Both the position numbers and the translations under genes were made by a program. A DNA stretch of 64,000 nucleotides from Thioalkalivibrio sp. ALMg11 (GTDB lineage Bacteria > Pseudomonadota > Gammaproteobacteria > Ectothiorhodospirales > Ectothiorhodospiraceae), in the NCBI RefSeq assembly GCF_000377905.1, contig NZ_KB898872.1, positions 409,884-473,883 on the forward strand, given 5' to 3'. Below the pieces are notes generated by a model. The model had not been told where the DNA came from and did not search any database. It saw only the letters and a program-made list of their open reading frames with translations. Below, one piece after another: positions 62,751 to 64,000 of this stretch. Position 1 is the first letter of the stretch. Each line of letters begins with the position of its first letter.

Positions 62751-64000
62751 ATGTCTCTGGCTGGGAGCCGACGATCGATGCTCTGGGTTATTGGCATCAC
62801 TGTGCTGGCCACCACCCTGACCCTGGTGCTGTTGCAAAACTTCTCGACATCCGGGGAGGTGGTCGACCGCAAGATCGAACATCGCTACGCGGTCTCCGAC
62901 CCGCAATTTCGGCGCGAGATGTCCGTCATGCTGGGCCCCGCCATCGTGCGCGGCAATCAAGTGACCGCGCTGCAAAACGGCAACGAGATTTTCCCGGCAA
63001 TGTTGCTGGCCATTCGCTCGGCAGAAACCTCAATCACCTTCGAGACGTTCATCTACTGGTCAGGCGAGATTGGCGCAGAGTTCTCGCAAGCCCTTTCCGA
63101 GCGTGCGCGCGAGGGCGTGCAGGTGAGTGTCATCATCGACTGGGTCGGCAGCGCCAAGATGGACCAGTCGCTGCTGGATTCCATGCAGGCCGCCGGGGTG
63201 CAGCTGCATCGATATCGGCCTTTGAACTGGTACAACCTTGGCCGCATGAACAACCGGACCCATCGCAAGCTTCTGGTGGTCGATGGTCGTATTGGCTTTA
63301 CCGGCGGGGTCGGCATCGCGGATCAGTGGACTGGCGATGGAGGGGATCCCGAGCAATGGCGTGATACGCACTTTCGGATTGAGGGGCCCGTAGTGGCGCA
63401 GTTGCAGGCAGCCTTCAACGACAACTGGATCAAGAGCACCGGCGAGGTGCGAAACGGCCCGAGCTACTTCCCGGCCCTGCGGGAGCAGGGCGAGATGGAC
63501 GCGCACGTGTTTATCGCGTCGCCATCCGGCGGGAGCGAGAGCATGCATCTGATGTACCTGCTTGCCATCGCGGCGGCCGAGGCGACGATCGACCTGGCCG
63601 CGTCCTATTTTGTGCCCGACAAGCTGTTGATCGAAGCCTTGGTGGCTGCGCGCGGTCGCGACGTCCGCGTCCGTATCCTGTTGCCCGGGCCACACATCGA
63701 TGCGCTTACCGTCAAGATCGCCTCCAAGGCCGACTGGGGCGAGCTGCTGCGTGCGGGGGTCGAGATCCACGTCTATCAGCCGACCATGCTGCATACCAAG
63801 CTCCTGGTCATCGATACCGAGTTTGTCTCGGTCGGCTCGACCAATTTCGACATGCGATCGCTTCGGCTCAACGACGAAGCGAGTCTGAACATCTACAACC
63901 GCGGATTCGCCAGCGATATGACCGCGGTGTTCGAGACGGACCTGTTGGCCGCAGAGCGGTATTCCCTTGACCACTGGAATAACCGCCCGCTGCGGGCAAA
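62751..64000 (+). CDS. cardiolipin synthase / phospholipase D family protein (cut by window edge)
   Basis: The 416 visible codons start at 62751 (MSLAGSRRSMLWVIGITVLA), giving an N-terminal membrane anchor of about 20 residues. Two phospholipase D motifs follow: HRKLLVVDGRIGFTGG near residue 170 and HTKLLVIDTEFVSVGSTNFD near 348. Both have the full HxKxxxxD pattern. The spacing fits cardiolipin synthase, which joins two phosphatidylglycerol molecules, but other phospholipase D roles are possible. It ends the stress gene block and runs off the right edge without a stop. Confidence 0.88.
   Translation, partial: MSLAGSRRSMLWVIGITVLATTLTLVLLQNFSTSGEVVDRKIEHRYAVSDPQFRREMSVMLGPAIVRGNQVTALQNGNEIFPAMLLAIRSAETSITFETFIYWSGEIGAEFSQALSERAREGVQVSVIIDWVGSAKMDQSLLDSMQAAGVQLHRYRPLNWYNLGRMNNRTHRKLLVVDGRIGFTGGVGIADQWTGDGGDPEQWRDTHFRIEGPVVAQLQAAFNDNWIKSTGEVRNGPSYFPALREQGEMDAHVFIASPSGGSESMHLMYLLAIAAAEATIDLAASYFVPDKLLIEALVAARGRDVRVRILLPGPHIDALTVKIASKADWGELLRAGVEIHVYQPTMLHTKLLVIDTEFVSVGSTNFDMRSLRLNDEASLNIYNRGFASDMTAVFETDLLAAERYSLDHWNNRPLRA

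Overview
The window reads as chromosome from a GC-rich gammaproteobacterium. Three gene orders support this: 6S RNA followed by fau, the ftsK-lolA-rarA run, and carA-carB with dapB nearby. A BCCT osmolyte carrier, a K+/H+ antiporter, assimilatory nitrate reduction and the repeat landscape suggest a halophilic or haloalkaliphilic member of the Ectothiorhodospiraceae (Thioalkalivibrio-like). That placement is inference, not a database result.

Layout. 1-7 kb holds housekeeping genes, mostly on the minus strand: carB (cut by the left edge), carA, dapB, an MFS carrier and aroC, then a secreted GlcG-like protein and a rhodanese on the plus strand. 7.5-9.9 kb holds 6S RNA, fau, an EVE-domain protein and a GST. 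10-13 kb is a small variable patch: higA with a broken higB, flanked by a partial duplication of a cupin gene, then a DUF6064-cupin ORF and a Tat-exported aldo/keto reductase. 13.2-26 kb is a complete nitrate assimilation locus on the minus strand: nasR, a structured leader with a terminator, nrtA-nrtB-nrtD, nirB-nirD, nasA, cysG, hemD. Most junctions from nrtD to hemD overlap or nearly touch. NasR (NIT plus ANTAR domains) very likely controls read-through of the leader terminator. CysG and HemD supply siroheme for NirB.

26-46 kb carries a DsrE protein, a GDT1-type cation exporter, a TVP38 protein, rarA, lolA, ftsK and a SlyD-like/methyltransferase fusion. It continues with two tandem PII-like proteins, a K+/H+ antiporter, a BCCT carrier, a PEBP protein and an RNA-processing group (beta-CASP nuclease, Rnl3-type RNA ligase, PIN-domain RNA ligase partner) with a Na/Pi carrier inside it. 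HDOD and membrane-anchored BLUF proteins follow.

46.3-64 kb looks like an accessory stress block: two PRC-barrel genes from a 1.1 kb tandem duplication, two DUF2254 proteins, and a long co-directional run. That run is a baeRF-type protein, an HPF-like ribosome factor, a YqcI/YcgG heme oxygenase-like protein, DUF1989, MgtC, MscS, KatE and DUF421. A FAD oxidoreductase, a PAS-GGDEF diguanylate cyclase and a phospholipase D/cardiolipin synthase (cut by the right edge) end the window.

The most unusual non-coding signal is a 270-299 bp multi-stem palindromic element. It is present as three full copies plus several eroded ends. Its stems differ between copies by paired changes, and its ends supply the stop codons of neighbouring genes. 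No tRNA gene, rRNA gene, CRISPR array or transposase gene was found.
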